Source: a virus
Reading direction: 5' to 3' (one strand)
Length of the DNA: 23,376 bases
Virus record (IMG/VR): IMGVR_UViG_3300008450_000477
Span: 1-23,376 of that record
Below, in pieces: positions 15,101-23,376 of the stretch; the first letter of the stretch is position 1, and every line of letters begins with the position of its first letter. A model generated the notes under the pieces. The model was given only the letters and a program-made list of their open reading frames with translations. It ran no database searches and was not told where the DNA came from. The position numbers and the translations under genes are program-made.

Positions 15101-16721
15101 TTCCTTGACTTATAATAAATTCATTTGAATTAAATACTGTTCTTCCATTAAGTGTGAAGTTACCAGCAATACTTAAACCACCTTCACCAACCTGTAGGTT
15201 GAAAACTCTTGCTTCAGCATCTTCAGCATCAATTAATTCTGAAACTCTGACATTTGGTGTGAAAACATCAGAATTTGCTCTTATTGTATTTGCCGTTACT
15301 GTGTGGGTCGACCAAACATTTACTGTATTAATTCTAGTATTTGCTACTAACAAATCTGTATGTGTCGTACCAGTAACCGACATGGTTCTAGTGTTAGCCG
15401 CAGAATTGGCTTGCAGAACATCCGTATGAGTTACACCAGTAACAGACATGGTTGTAGTATTGGCTGCACTATTAGCTTGTAATACATCTGTATGAGTTAC
15501 ACCAGTAACGGACATTGTTCTAGTGTTAGCAGCTGAATTGGCTTGCAGAACATCCGTATGAGTTACACCAGTAACGGACATTGTTCTAGTGTTAGCAGCT
15601 GAATTGGCTTGCAGAACATCCGTATGAGTTACACCAGTAACAGACATGGTTGTAGTATTGGCGGCAGAATTTGCCTGCATCACATTAGTGTGTGTGGTAC
15701 CAGTAACAGACATGGTTCTAGTATTAGCAGCTGAGTTGGCTTGCAGAACATCTGTATGAGTTACACCAGTAACTGTCATTGTTTCGGTGTTGGCTAATGT
15801 ATTAGCCTGTAACACATTAGTGTGTGAAGTATTGGTTACCGATAATGTGGTTGTATTGACCGCACTATTAGCTTGCAATATATTAACAAATGCAGTTTGA
15901 GTTACAGAAAGTGTTTGTGTATTGGCCTGTGTGTTGGCCTGCAAATTCTTGGTAAATGTTGTGTCAGTAATTGAAGCAGTTGTTGTATTAACTGTAGCAT
16001 TAGCCTGCACATTATTTGCATACAAAGTCCAAACGATACTTGCATTTGATGTGTTTGTTGAAGTATTAGCCTGTAACACATTAGTATGTGTAATACCAGT
16101 AACAGACATTGTTCTGGTATTAACAAAGTCATTAGCCTGTAATGATCCTGTTAATACTTTCGTATTTGCTTGTAAATAAGTTGTGTAACTGGAACTATTT
16201 GCAACCGAAACATCTGTTAATGTGCTAGTATTTGCTTGTAATTTATCCGTAAATGTAGTGTTATATATTGAAGCGTATGATGTATTAACAGTATTATTTG
16301 CCTGTAGTGTTCTTGTGATGGTTGCATATGATATTGCAACATTACCACTAATTATAGCATTGTTTGAAACTACTAATGCATTACCTGTTCCTAAAACTGT
16401 TAAAGTTTTTCCTACATTTGCACTACCTGTTGTTGCAAGACTTAAATTTACGTTTGTAAAATAACCTTGACCCTGAACATCTAAATTGTTTTGAATTGAT
16501 GCAGAAGAACCTATGCCTTGAACAGAAAATACTTTTTGTATAATAACATTGCCGTTTGATTGTAGGGCTGTTTGTGAACTTTCTGAAAGATATAAAGTTC
16601 CAGAATCTTTGATATAATTTTCTTTAGCAAGAATGTTATTTTCTATAACTAAATTGTTGGTCGCAACCATCCAATCACCAAATGTATTGGCATAACTTAA
16701 TGAGGATACTGTATTAGCCAT
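12132..16721 (-). CDS. Giant tail fibre with 22-residue LQAN repeats and fused glycine-rich tip (1529 residues)
   Basis: The N-terminus (MANTVSSLSYANTFGDWMVA, then Y.KDSGTLYL and FSVQGIGSSASIQNN) is a docking module I recognise from T4-like marine phage fibres. Residues about 135-473 hold about 16 copies of a 22-residue unit, MSVTGVTHTDVLQANSAANT in the best copies. A region with LSIAGNFTLNGRTVFNS and IRWNETDNYFDL follows. Residues about 610-680 carry FANG-type repeats, 750-780 a TSSGGTGSTSAASAF motif, and 820-891 a GDG beta-sandwich. Hexapeptide GSATNA/GYATSA repeats lie near 1236-1295, followed by SGRPTTVSSFSNDSGYLTS. The last ~170 residues are a glycine-rich domain (GGGGGGAYLEA, GGAGGAGEALITVTPG, GGAGGIIIFY), a fused counterpart of the free adhesin at 1232-2197. 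AAAAAGG precedes the ATG. It is likely a main host-binding fibre. Confidence 0.9.
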   Translation of the reverse strand: MANTVSSLSYANTFGDWMVATNNLVIENNILAKENYIKDSGTLYLSESSQTALQSNGNVIIQKVFSVQGIGSSASIQNNLDVQGQGYFTNVNLSLATTGSANVGKTLTVLGTGNALVVSNNAIISGNVAISYATITRTLQANNTVNTSYASIYNTTFTDKLQANTSTLTDVSVANSSSYTTYLQANTKVLTGSLQANDFVNTRTMSVTGITHTNVLQANTSTNTSNASIVWTLYANNVQANATVNTTTASITDTTFTKNLQANTQANTQTLSVTQTAFVNILQANSAVNTTTLSVTNTSHTNVLQANTLANTETMTVTGVTHTDVLQANSAANTRTMSVTGTTHTNVMQANSAANTTTMSVTGVTHTDVLQANSAANTRTMSVTGVTHTDVLQANSAANTRTMSVTGVTHTDVLQANSAANTTTMSVTGVTHTDVLQANSAANTRTMSVTGTTHTDLLVANTRINTVNVWSTHTVTANTIRANSDVFTPNVRVSELIDAEDAEARVFNLQVGEGGLSIAGNFTLNGRTVFNSNEFIISQGTPNQTSKFSVFRTANGAANGVASNASIRWNETDNYFDLNDVSDGTYYRIITEQQVSDSTTTVSSILAASATAANTLNNAIQTANTFLKARVDSSDSFANGVFVRANSAYLAQNITAIFANAGFAHANASFAAANNVGPQIEPAHAKANAAFSKANAATSEIKGTTGSISPTNASLTFTSNNGVQIYATTANTLAISTSQDLRTTATPSFSSLTLPGTPLPTSSGGTGSTSAASAFNTLVAAATATPNPTSGYVLATTGTGFYWTAAGAGGAGTQPGTRITSNRLSYTGDGTTTIYATPTFSQANQVRVYINGVRQLESEYSLNSGTSRVTMTVAPVVNDKILVEVDGYAVYEYFANNIVYGPATGALTTGTIQSAIDALESGKMPKSGGIFTGQVIGQTIDKATANTSFATGQYVHDLANSSYTFTHSITGNAGTVTNGVYTTSSLADPAFITSLSAGKLSGGTISSAILGNSSLFVGTTSIALNRASAAQTLSGVSISGDAGTVGSLSVNSTTRNNEANKIVRTNGDGHILATYFNSSTGNEGNSSNPPRVWGTNGTDDYMRSYLVGSLSVGSATNAGSATNAGYASNAGNVNSTKGLLGYSVSGQDVGFADHLGPQIMSQGNSTAAQGAAAISFHRTGLYAINLGLGTDNQLRTGGWSRPGGSYVILDSGNYTSYAPTKTGTGASGTWSINVTGSAGSATNAGYASSAGSATNAGYATSAGNATYATNAGYATSAGSATNAGSATNAGYAANAGSVAWTSVSGRPTTVSSFSNDSGYLTSSGATSLGLGTSVSNMTVITSSQNFTVPSGVTRLRVVCIGGGGGGAYLEATPNIPTMGGAGGAGEALITVTPGQSIYCTIGTGGAQSAQVFPYAGGSAGGSTSFGSYVTATGGAGGYITYGPLYPIYIGPGSASFGNGAQKLSSSQILRSLYGGETASWSSAGDGAATGGGGGLNGGNGAGATVANGPGASGTTANRNGGAGGIIIFY
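12838..13015 (-). repeat. 18-bp tandem repeats encoding GSATNA/GYATSA hexapeptides
   Basis: About ten tandem units of 18 bases (type CCAGCATTTGTAGCAGAA on the plus strand) encode a six-residue G-(S/Y)-A-T-(N/S)-A repeat inside the giant fibre. A shorter group of the same unit lies near 13333-13400. Such units can expand or contract by slippage without breaking the frame. Confidence 0.75.
15303..16330 (-). repeat. 66-bp tandem repeat array encoding 22-residue LQAN units
   Basis: About 16 tandem units make up this part of the giant fibre, the first few shorter or diverged. Bases 15505-15570 recur at 15571 with almost no change (first difference at the sixth base of the following unit). Similarity is highest in the 15360-15780 section and fades towards the N-terminal end, indicating recent amplification at one end of the array. 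Confidence 0.85.
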
Positions 16722-16722
16722 T

Positions 16723-16944
16723 TTAACCTTTTTCTAATAGTTTTAATAACAAACTTTTTATTTCCGTTATATCTTCTCTGAGTTCTTTAACCTCAGACTT
16801 AACATTATTTATTTCATTTTTTTGAGACTCTAACGCCCGGCGTTTATTCAAATACTCATCCAAACCATTTTTATCTTGGTTTATAATTGCACCACTTCTG
16901 GTGTCTCTAACCAATTTTGTTCCTTCAACTCTCAAGTATGACAT
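16723..16944 (-). CDS. Small coiled-coil protein of T4-like marine phages (73 residues)
   Basis: The protein MSYLRVEGTKLVRDTRSGAI continues with INQDKNGLDEYLNKRRALES and ends in a 40-residue heptad-patterned helix (KNEINNVKSEVKELREDITE, KSLLLKLLEKG). The layout MSYL.VEG...LVRD..(T/S).AI.N.D...(Y/D).YL..R is one I recognise from T4-like cyanophages, where it is a conserved small protein of unknown role in the structural region. The coiled coil suggests oligomerisation, perhaps with fibre or baseplate partners. The ATG lies 2 bases after the stop of the giant virion gene without a Shine-Dalgarno sequence, so coupled translation is expected. AATAAATA occurs within it at 16806-16813. Confidence 0.75.
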   Translation of the reverse strand: MSYLRVEGTKLVRDTRSGAIINQDKNGLDEYLNKRRALESQKNEINNVKSEVKELREDITEIKSLLLKLLEKG

Positions 16945-16946
16945 AA

Positions 16947-19900
16947 TTAACCAATTGAACTATTGATGTTTGAAGGCAATGCAATACATCTCATGTCTGT
17001 CAAATAAGGTACCACAGTTTTATCTGTAGTTACCAAAACAATCTTGATTGCAAATTGATTGAACGAATTGTATGTTTGGCCATTAGTTGAGGTATAAGAA
17101 ACATAACCTTGTTCCAGACCCAAACTTCCTGGTGCAAAAGTATATTCGTGTAAATCATTTCTAAATTTAGAATTCAATGTATCTGAATTTCTAGTTTTTG
17201 TCATCAGAGTCCAAGAACCGTCAGCAAAACCTTGAGTGTCATTTCTATTCAAAATTTTGTAGTATACCAGTATATCTGTTCCGTTTGGACGATAAGCAGT
17301 CAAATAAACATTCAAATCACCAGAATCGAATCCTGCATCCAATACAACCTTCTTGGTTATATATCTTGTTGCAGCAGGACCACCATTCTTGGAAGTTTCA
17401 CCTGTTATGATTGCAGATGCACCAGCAGCAGAACCACCAGATACATTAATTGAAACTGTTGGTGTCTCAATATAACCAGAACCAACATCAGTTAGATAAA
17501 TGGAAGTTATGACACCATTCACAATAGTTCGTGATGCGTAAGCTTGTGTACCATTTTTACCTGTTGGTGGAGAAATGGTAACTGTTGTGTTGCCTGTAGC
17601 GTAACTGGTTCCACCAGAAACAAGGGATATTAAACTGTTTGACAGAGGGCAATTGTTGATATCATATTGCACCGTAAATACAGTTGTTCCAGCATCAGAA
17701 ATAACTGGAGAAACAGCATTGTCTTGTGAAGATAGTTGACCATACAATGAGAAAGATGTTTCCGAATTTGCGAATAACACCCTTTCGCCTTGATTATCAT
17801 CCAAATGTATATGGTCATACATTGTTGTACCATATTTACCTGGATTTATAGCAACTTGGCCAGCAGAAGTTCCGTTTTGCAATGTTGCATCATAATTATA
17901 ATTAATAGAGGTTGATGATGGAACAAAATCAGTTGTTGATATGTTAAATGCATCTACCAACATATCAGAATTTGATGTTGTTAAAATCAAATCTGTCATT
18001 GTATTTGCATTTTTATAATAATCTATTTCAGAATCAACCAAAGTTCTTTGTGGCAACTTTTTAGGTATAACCATTCTGATTGATGGTGTAACAGCAGTGT
18101 TAAACACACAACGTTCAATTGTAAACATTAGATTTTGGTTTTGATCTGCTTCCCATGTTTGTGAATTCTGAGAAAGGAATAAACCACCAACATAATGTGC
18201 AGCAGATATTTTTGTAATTGAACTTGGATATGGATCGGTTGGAAGATTTTTTACCGTTGATGGCAATGCTTCCTCATTGTTTGATGCGGTCCACAATGTA
18301 TATTCATTTGACGAAGATTTTACCATAAACGCATACAACACACCAGATTGAACATAAACTGGTGAACTAAATGTGAATTCTGTGTATGCGTTTGTATCCA
18401 AGTATTGTGGTGTAGAAGAAACTCTAACTTTAGTTGGATCCAAAGTGGCCACCGCATGATCCAATGTTACTCCGTTTGGATAACCATTCAGTGTACCAAC
18501 AATTGAAAGTGTTATTGGTGAACCATCATTTGTTGATGTTGGTTTTGATGCAAAGAACACTCTGATTGTTGATATAAAAGCACCATTTGGAAAGTTTGTT
18601 GGGTCAATCTGGAAAGTTTGAGCAACAGGATCACCTGTCCAAGGCGGCGGCGGTTCCAAATCTGTAACAATTCTTCTTGATTGTACTTCTGATGTATTGG
18701 TTGTATAAGAAGAATCTTTATACAATGTTTGTCTGAAAGTATCTTTTGCTCCAGATGGTGATGCACCAAAATCAATATTTTGTTTATTGACTTGTAGTCC
18801 TTCTGCATAGAAGGTACCTTCTGCATATGTTGATACTGTAGCAGCATTATTGTTAATGCGATTGTCTAAACGGAAGACTTTTTGGCCAGTATGGAAACTG
18901 TTTGCTGGTACCGTAAACACACCAAAAAAATCACCACGTTCATTAGTTTCAATTGAACCTGTGTTTGAACCAATGGAATATGTTTCTTTATCTGGTAAAC
19001 CAACAACTGAAGCCACTGTTATAGGTGTTGCAAGTGTTGCTACTTTTGTTGATCCAACATAATCTGAAATCACAGCTGACTGACCAGCACCTGTACCAGA
19101 AGTTATGTAAAGTGTTAAACCATTATAAAAATCATTTACACTTGATGCTAATGGTGATAGTGTTATTGATGTAGTAGATGTTGAATCTTTCAATGTACCA
19201 CTATAGTGTTCACTGGAGTTACCAAATTGTGTTGCAACAACACTGCCAGAAGCAGTAGATGATTGGTAAACACCTGATGCATTAAAGAAACCGTTTTGTA
19301 ACGTTAAACTGTTATTGTATGTTGTTGTCTTAAAATCGTTTGAAACATACAAACGCATCTTTGTTGTGTCAGTATAATTATATACACCAACAATTTTAGC
19401 TGTAGGTGTAAATGTTCCAGATGAAAAATATCCAATAATTTCACCTGCTTTAAAGGTGCCAGTCACTGATTCCACTTCAATTGTGTTTAATTTGCGAACA
19501 TAAGCATTAACATTTATATTGTCAAAGAATGCATTTAGTTTTGTTTTAATCAACAAACCAGAAGCTATAATTGTAATTTGTTGTGGTTTGATCCATGGAA
19601 GAATACTAATGTCATTTATGTAACCATTGTTCAATGCATAGGTGTTATCTATTTTATTGTATGGTCCAATTAAATTGGTTTGTTGTTCTTTAAACTTTGT
19701 AATGTAAGTTGAAGATAACGTGGAATTTTGTATTGTTGTTTGTTGCAATCCAGTTGTTCCGCCAGTCCACCCAACAGAATTTGAAATGGTTGCCCAAGGA
19801 CTAGATGTTTGCGATTGTAGGCTTGTTGCTGATGTTCCAGGAACTGTTTGCCAATCACCAAAAGCCAATGTGTTTACTACATCACCTCTTTGATACACTT

Positions 19901-22900
19901 GTAAATTAGGATCAACAACCAATAGGGCTGGTGAATATGTTGTGTCTACCCAAGTGTCCATGTTTGGAGACAATGCTAAATTGCCCTTTGCAAAAGGAGT
20001 ATTGAATGGGTTTACATTGGTCGTTCTACTTGCCAATTTTTGTGAAACAAGATTGGTTGTAGTATATGGTAGTGTGAAATAATTCACTGAACCATCTCTA
20101 GTAACATTGTAATTCAACGCAGCAATAGATGCTGTTGTTGGTGAATTCATGTTATAGACCATTGCCAAATTCTTCAATGGGAAATTCTTAACAATTTGGC
20201 CAGCAGTCATTTGTCTGGTTCTTCTGTTAATGTTTGCATTAAAGTCTGTAACACCGGCATCCGATGCTGAAAAACCAGAGAAATCGTCCACCATAATACC
20301 ATTTTTGAATCTGTTTAATCCATATGCATCTGAAATTTGCAATGAATTTGCATTTTGTTCAAGTGAATTTAAGGATGTGTAGTATTCGACACGGTTGATT
20401 CTTGTGTCAAGCCCTGCAATATCAGCCATTGTGTAACGGCGGTGTTGTACCTTATCAATAGACAAATCTGGTAGTTTACCTGGTGGAACTTCTGTGGTTA
20501 TATAACCAGTATATGGATTATGTGTGATATTTGCTATCGTCAATGAAGAATCTGGTTCATTAGGTAAAATTGGATTAATTGAAGGAGCTCCCTCAATTAT
20601 TTGTAGACTTCTATCTTTGGTTAAAATTAATTTATCTTTACGACCAAGATAATGTTCATAGTCACAAATGAAATTTGAAGAATCTACAGGTAACAGTGAA
20701 CCAAATCTTGTATCTGATGGATTAGAATAACGGAAAACAAAATCTGTTTGTGCATTTTGTCTAGATGGTCTAAAGTCTAAACAATCTCTTAATGAATATG
20801 TTGTTCCATTTTTACTTGTGTAATTTGGAATTTCTCTGTAATTTTCTGGCGCATTTGAAATATCCACATATGACATTTTATTAAAATAACCATCACCACC
20901 CGAGTGTTTGTAATAATCAACGTACACTAACAAATTACCTACTGGTTTAGGTGCACCAGGTTTCAATGTAATTGAAGCATGGTCATAATAACCATCTCTT
21001 TGGCCATTATCAAACACATAATTACTTGTAACATTGTATGTTGAATCGTTATACATTGTTGTTAATGGTACTGTGCCTGAAGCTTTTGTATCAATAATTT
21101 TTACAACTCGTTTCACATCAGATAGATACAATGATTGTTTTGTTCCGGGAGCAGCAACACCTGCAGCTTGTATATAAATTTGTCCACTAGAAGTTCCACC
21201 ATCATCAACAAATGTGTAGGTATTAATTTGTGTTCCATTAGTTACAATTGTATTAGCATTTGCTGTAACCAAATTTTTAATTTTCAAAATCAAACTGGAA
21301 TTTGTTGCAGTTGGTACAGAAACTTTGAAAATAATGGTTGCTGTAAATGCTGTCAAATCAGATGTTAATGTTTTTAATGTTGCAACAGATAAATTACTAT
21401 TCATATCAATGGTTCTACCAGATATTGTCCACGGAACAATATCACCATTATCAAATTTTGTATTTGAACCTTTATTTGTCACAATAATTGTGAAATTTTC
21501 TTCAACCAAATCGGAACTAAGTGTGGAACTTTCTGTGCCTATGTGTTTAATTACACCCAAATAACTTCCAGTCAATGGTATTGTTGCAGTCAAATCACTA
21601 CCAGAAACACCAAAAGAAACACTACGAGATTCTATGAATGTTGTATATGATGCATCAGTAATTGTTTCAACATATGGTAAACCTAATGTAAAAATTAATT
21701 CGGGTTTGTTTGGATTTTCAAAAACTGTATCTCCGCTGGCCAAATTGCCTTGTTTTCCTGTATTATCAATCTTAGCTTTACCGTATATTGTGTAATTGCT
21801 ACTAACTTGTAACATGGATTCAATATCAGCTGTATTAAAATTTAGTGCAAAAGTTGATGTGTTATCTGGTGTCACACTCCATGATCTATTTACGGTTGCA
21901 GTTCTTGTTGAACCAACATACCCTATAATAGTTCTTGTTTCACCAGCATTTGTTCCAGAAGTAATTGAAATGTCAACACCAATATATGCATCATTAACTG
22001 TAGATGTTTTACCATTAGTTGCGGGTAACACTACTGTAGTTGCACCTGCACTTACAACCGTTCCCGTCAAAGATTGGTTTTGAAGATCATTTACAAAAGC
22101 TTTGTAAATATATGTGTTTGCATCAGAATTGTCTGGGCTGCTTTGGAAATCCAATCCACGAATATAACCTCTGGCCACAAGTGTGGAATTATATGTCGTT
22201 GCGTTTGCTGTAAAAACATCACTTGATGAAACACAATGAAAATCTACTGTATTTGCTGTGGTTACCTCAAATACTCTTGCATTTGCACCAACAACATTTG
22301 CAACCGTAAAATAACTACCGTAATTTATAACAGTGTTGTCGTTGTTTATGGAAGAATTTGATCTCGCACGATTGGATGATATGTTAACAGGTGAAGGATT
22401 CTCCACACGATAACCGTGTACATATGCAAGGCCTTTACCAACACCCATTATATACTTGTCTTCATCATCGGGGTCAATTTTTGGCGTCAAACCAAAATCA
22501 TTTACAATGTAATCACCATTTGTTTCATAATCACGTTTTGCAAAATAATCATCAATTGCTGCATAGACTGATCCATTAACCATTTTGAAAACATTACCTT
22601 CTTCAATACGAAGTAATTCTATGAAGAATTGGTCATCACCAAAATATAATGGTTTTGTTGTAAGTTCCAGACTAATCACGTATCTGTCTGCACCTGGCGC
22701 TTGGTAGTTTGATGCGCCAACCGCAGGATCTAACAACGATGCATCATTTGCAAAGTCATAAATTGTTTCGGTAATTTCCAGACCAACCCTTCTTGATGGT
22801 GTGCTGTCATACTTACTTAAAACGATTGTTGTTGGTTCAATCTGTACAAAATTGCCAAGTACATAGAAAACACCTTTGGCAATAGAGACTACAGAAGATT

Positions 22901-23376
22901 GGCCGGTTGAATTGTTTGTGATTGCTTGACATGCTTTATTTGAATTTACATCATATATGATATCATTATTGGTAAATTGTGTGCCTGATTTATATACAAC
23001 AATCAATGTTGGTGGATCACCTTCACCTGCGGTACCTGTTGCTTGTGCAACAGCAACAACTTTTGCTTTAATTGTGCCTGTTGAATTTGTTATAAGCAAT
23101 CCATTAAATTCGGAAACATCAATTGTTGCACCATTGTATGTGCTTTGTAACTTAATATAAAAACAACTGAAATTGGTTGTAATCTGCCCACCAGTTACGG
23201 GAGAATTCTCTTTAAATATGTTATTGGCAAACTTTGTAATCTGATCTTGTAGAATCGCTTGCGCCTGTGTTAATTCTCTGGCCTGTACTGCCTTACCTGG
23301 TTTGAATAAGATTCGATGAAAGTTTTTTGTATCATCGAAATCATCATAGTAAGGATCAACGTTAAAATTTAGAGCC
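16947..23376 (-). CDS. DUF4815-type giant structural protein, N-terminus a few residues past the edge
   Basis: The frame is open from the TAA at 16947-16949 to the right edge, giving 2142 visible residues. The first, ALNFNVDPYYDDFDDTKNFH, then LFKPGKAVQARELTQAQAIL and FKENSPVTGG, match the start of DUF4815 proteins of T4-like marine phages as I remember them. The gene is therefore nearly complete, and a TTG at 23097-23099 is not the start. Residues about 812-868 contain YVDYYKHSGGDGYFN, ENYREIPNY and RDCLDFRPSR. Residues about 979-1005 contain RRYTMADIAGLDTRINRVEY. The C-terminal quarter has DPVAQTFQID, GSGY-type repeats and a final beta region (ILVYYKILNRND). Members of this family are large virion proteins in the baseplate/tail neighbourhood. 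The exact role is not known to me. There is no membrane segment. Confidence 0.85.
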   Translation of the reverse strand, partial: ALNFNVDPYYDDFDDTKNFHRILFKPGKAVQARELTQAQAILQDQITKFANNIFKENSPVTGGQITTNFSCFYIKLQSTYNGATIDVSEFNGLLITNSTGTIKAKVVAVAQATGTAGEGDPPTLIVVYKSGTQFTNNDIIYDVNSNKACQAITNNSTGQSSVVSIAKGVFYVLGNFVQIEPTTIVLSKYDSTPSRRVGLEITETIYDFANDASLLDPAVGASNYQAPGADRYVISLELTTKPLYFGDDQFFIELLRIEEGNVFKMVNGSVYAAIDDYFAKRDYETNGDYIVNDFGLTPKIDPDDEDKYIMGVGKGLAYVHGYRVENPSPVNISSNRARSNSSINNDNTVINYGSYFTVANVVGANARVFEVTTANTVDFHCVSSSDVFTANATTYNSTLVARGYIRGLDFQSSPDNSDANTYIYKAFVNDLQNQSLTGTVVSAGATTVVLPATNGKTSTVNDAYIGVDISITSGTNAGETRTIIGYVGSTRTATVNRSWSVTPDNTSTFALNFNTADIESMLQVSSNYTIYGKAKIDNTGKQGNLASGDTVFENPNKPELIFTLGLPYVETITDASYTTFIESRSVSFGVSGSDLTATIPLTGSYLGVIKHIGTESSTLSSDLVEENFTIIVTNKGSNTKFDNGDIVPWTISGRTIDMNSNLSVATLKTLTSDLTAFTATIIFKVSVPTATNSSLILKIKNLVTANANTIVTNGTQINTYTFVDDGGTSSGQIYIQAAGVAAPGTKQSLYLSDVKRVVKIIDTKASGTVPLTTMYNDSTYNVTSNYVFDNGQRDGYYDHASITLKPGAPKPVGNLLVYVDYYKHSGGDGYFNKMSYVDISNAPENYREIPNYTSKNGTTYSLRDCLDFRPSRQNAQTDFVFRYSNPSDTRFGSLLPVDSSNFICDYEHYLGRKDKLILTKDRSLQIIEGAPSINPILPNEPDSSLTIANITHNPYTGYITTEVPPGKLPDLSIDKVQHRRYTMADIAGLDTRINRVEYYTSLNSLEQNANSLQISDAYGLNRFKNGIMVDDFSGFSASDAGVTDFNANINRRTRQMTAGQIVKNFPLKNLAMVYNMNSPTTASIAALNYNVTRDGSVNYFTLPYTTTNLVSQKLASRTTNVNPFNTPFAKGNLALSPNMDTWVDTTYSPALLVVDPNLQVYQRGDVVNTLAFGDWQTVPGTSATSLQSQTSSPWATISNSVGWTGGTTGLQQTTIQNSTLSSTYITKFKEQQTNLIGPYNKIDNTYALNNGYINDISILPWIKPQQITIIASGLLIKTKLNAFFDNINVNAYVRKLNTIEVESVTGTFKAGEIIGYFSSGTFTPTAKIVGVYNYTDTTKMRLYVSNDFKTTTYNNSLTLQNGFFNASGVYQSSTASGSVVATQFGNSSEHYSGTLKDSTSTTSITLSPLASSVNDFYNGLTLYITSGTGAGQSAVISDYVGSTKVATLATPITVASVVGLPDKETYSIGSNTGSIETNERGDFFGVFTVPANSFHTGQKVFRLDNRINNNAATVSTYAEGTFYAEGLQVNKQNIDFGASPSGAKDTFRQTLYKDSSYTTNTSEVQSRRIVTDLEPPPPWTGDPVAQTFQIDPTNFPNGAFISTIRVFFASKPTSTNDGSPITLSIVGTLNGYPNGVTLDHAVATLDPTKVRVSSTPQYLDTNAYTEFTFSSPVYVQSGVLYAFMVKSSSNEYTLWTASNNEEALPSTVKNLPTDPYPSSITKISAAHYVGGLFLSQNSQTWEADQNQNLMFTIERCVFNTAVTPSIRMVIPKKLPQRTLVDSEIDYYKNANTMTDLILTTSNSDMLVDAFNISTTDFVPSSTSINYNYDATLQNGTSAGQVAINPGKYGTTMYDHIHLDDNQGERVLFANSETSFSLYGQLSSQDNAVSPVISDAGTTVFTVQYDINNCPLSNSLISLVSGGTSYATGNTTVTISPPTGKNGTQAYASRTIVNGVITSIYLTDVGSGYIETPTVSINVSGGSAAGASAIITGETSKNGGPAATRYITKKVVLDAGFDSGDLNVYLTAYRPNGTDILVYYKILNRNDTQGFADGSWTLMTKTRNSDTLNSKFRNDLHEYTFAPGSLGLEQGYVSYTSTNGQTYNSFNQFAIKIVLVTTDKTVVPYLTDMRCIALPSNINSSIG

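Noticed and set aside
15303-16330. Regular 66-bp repeats as a possible CRISPR array
   Set aside because: Units are contiguous with no spacers, in frame with a long gene and encode a regular peptide repeat.
16806-16813. AATAAATA on the minus strand as promoter for the giant fibre
   Set aside because: It lies inside the 73-residue gene, 85 bases from the fibre start, and in AT-rich coding DNA such a match can arise by chance. Left as possible only.
23097-23099. TTG as start of the giant virion protein
   Set aside because: The frame stays open to the right edge and the upstream 92 residues match the DUF4815-type N-terminus, so this codon is internal.

Overview
This window looks like the tail-fibre and adhesin region of a T4-like marine myovirus, of the broad group that infects cyanobacteria and SAR11-type bacteria. 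All 18 genes lie on the minus strand, so transcription runs from base 23376 towards base 1. They are packed with 0 to about 50 bases between them, apart from one 104-base spacer. The sequence is visibly AT-rich. No host, tRNA, integrase, transposase or CRISPR signature was seen. The assignment rests on four things: a giant DUF4815-type virion protein whose N-terminus is recognisable, several small proteins known from T4-like cyanophages, fibres built from the FANGAF-type repeat, and T4-type late promoter boxes (NATAAATA) in the gaps.

Layout in transcription order. (1) 23376-16947: DUF4815-type structural protein, 2142 residues visible, with only its first codon(s) off the edge. (2) 16944-16723: a 73-residue coiled-coil protein. 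(3) 16721-12132: a 1529-residue fibre with a 22-residue repeat array and a fused glycine-rich tip. (4) 12115-11906: a small conserved phage protein. (5) 11863-10505: a 452-residue fibre. (6) 10478-10110: a probable fibre-assembly/chaperone-type protein. (7) After a spacer carrying a perfect TATAAATA box, 10005-6158: a block with an Ig-like small protein, a 177-residue fibre-like protein, a 70-residue mini-fibre, a 642-residue repeat fibre and a 241-residue coiled-coil protein. Three consecutive proteins of this block end in DGG(T/Q)F. (8) 6153-1: a 206-residue fibre-like protein, then two cassettes, each opening with a paralogous ~108-residue beta-rich protein ending in EIT. The first continues with a 757-residue FANGAF fibre and a 117-residue conserved protein. 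The second continues with a free-standing 321-residue glycine-rich adhesin and a fibre running off the left edge, which ends in what looks like a cupredoxin fold.

Read together, the window encodes a large, modular host-recognition apparatus. Fibre modules (docking N-termini, alpha-helical FANGAF shafts, beta-repeat shafts, an IGF/HYNNG domain, a GDG beta-sandwich, glycine-rich tips) are reused in different combinations across at least seven genes. The most unusual points are the cupredoxin-like fibre end, the repeated EIT cassette, the shared DGG(T/Q)F C-terminus with a 70-residue protein consisting of little more than a docking domain plus that motif, and the late promoters that divide the fibre block into units. 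None of the functional roles can be proven from sequence alone; family names are from memory of these phages, not from searches.
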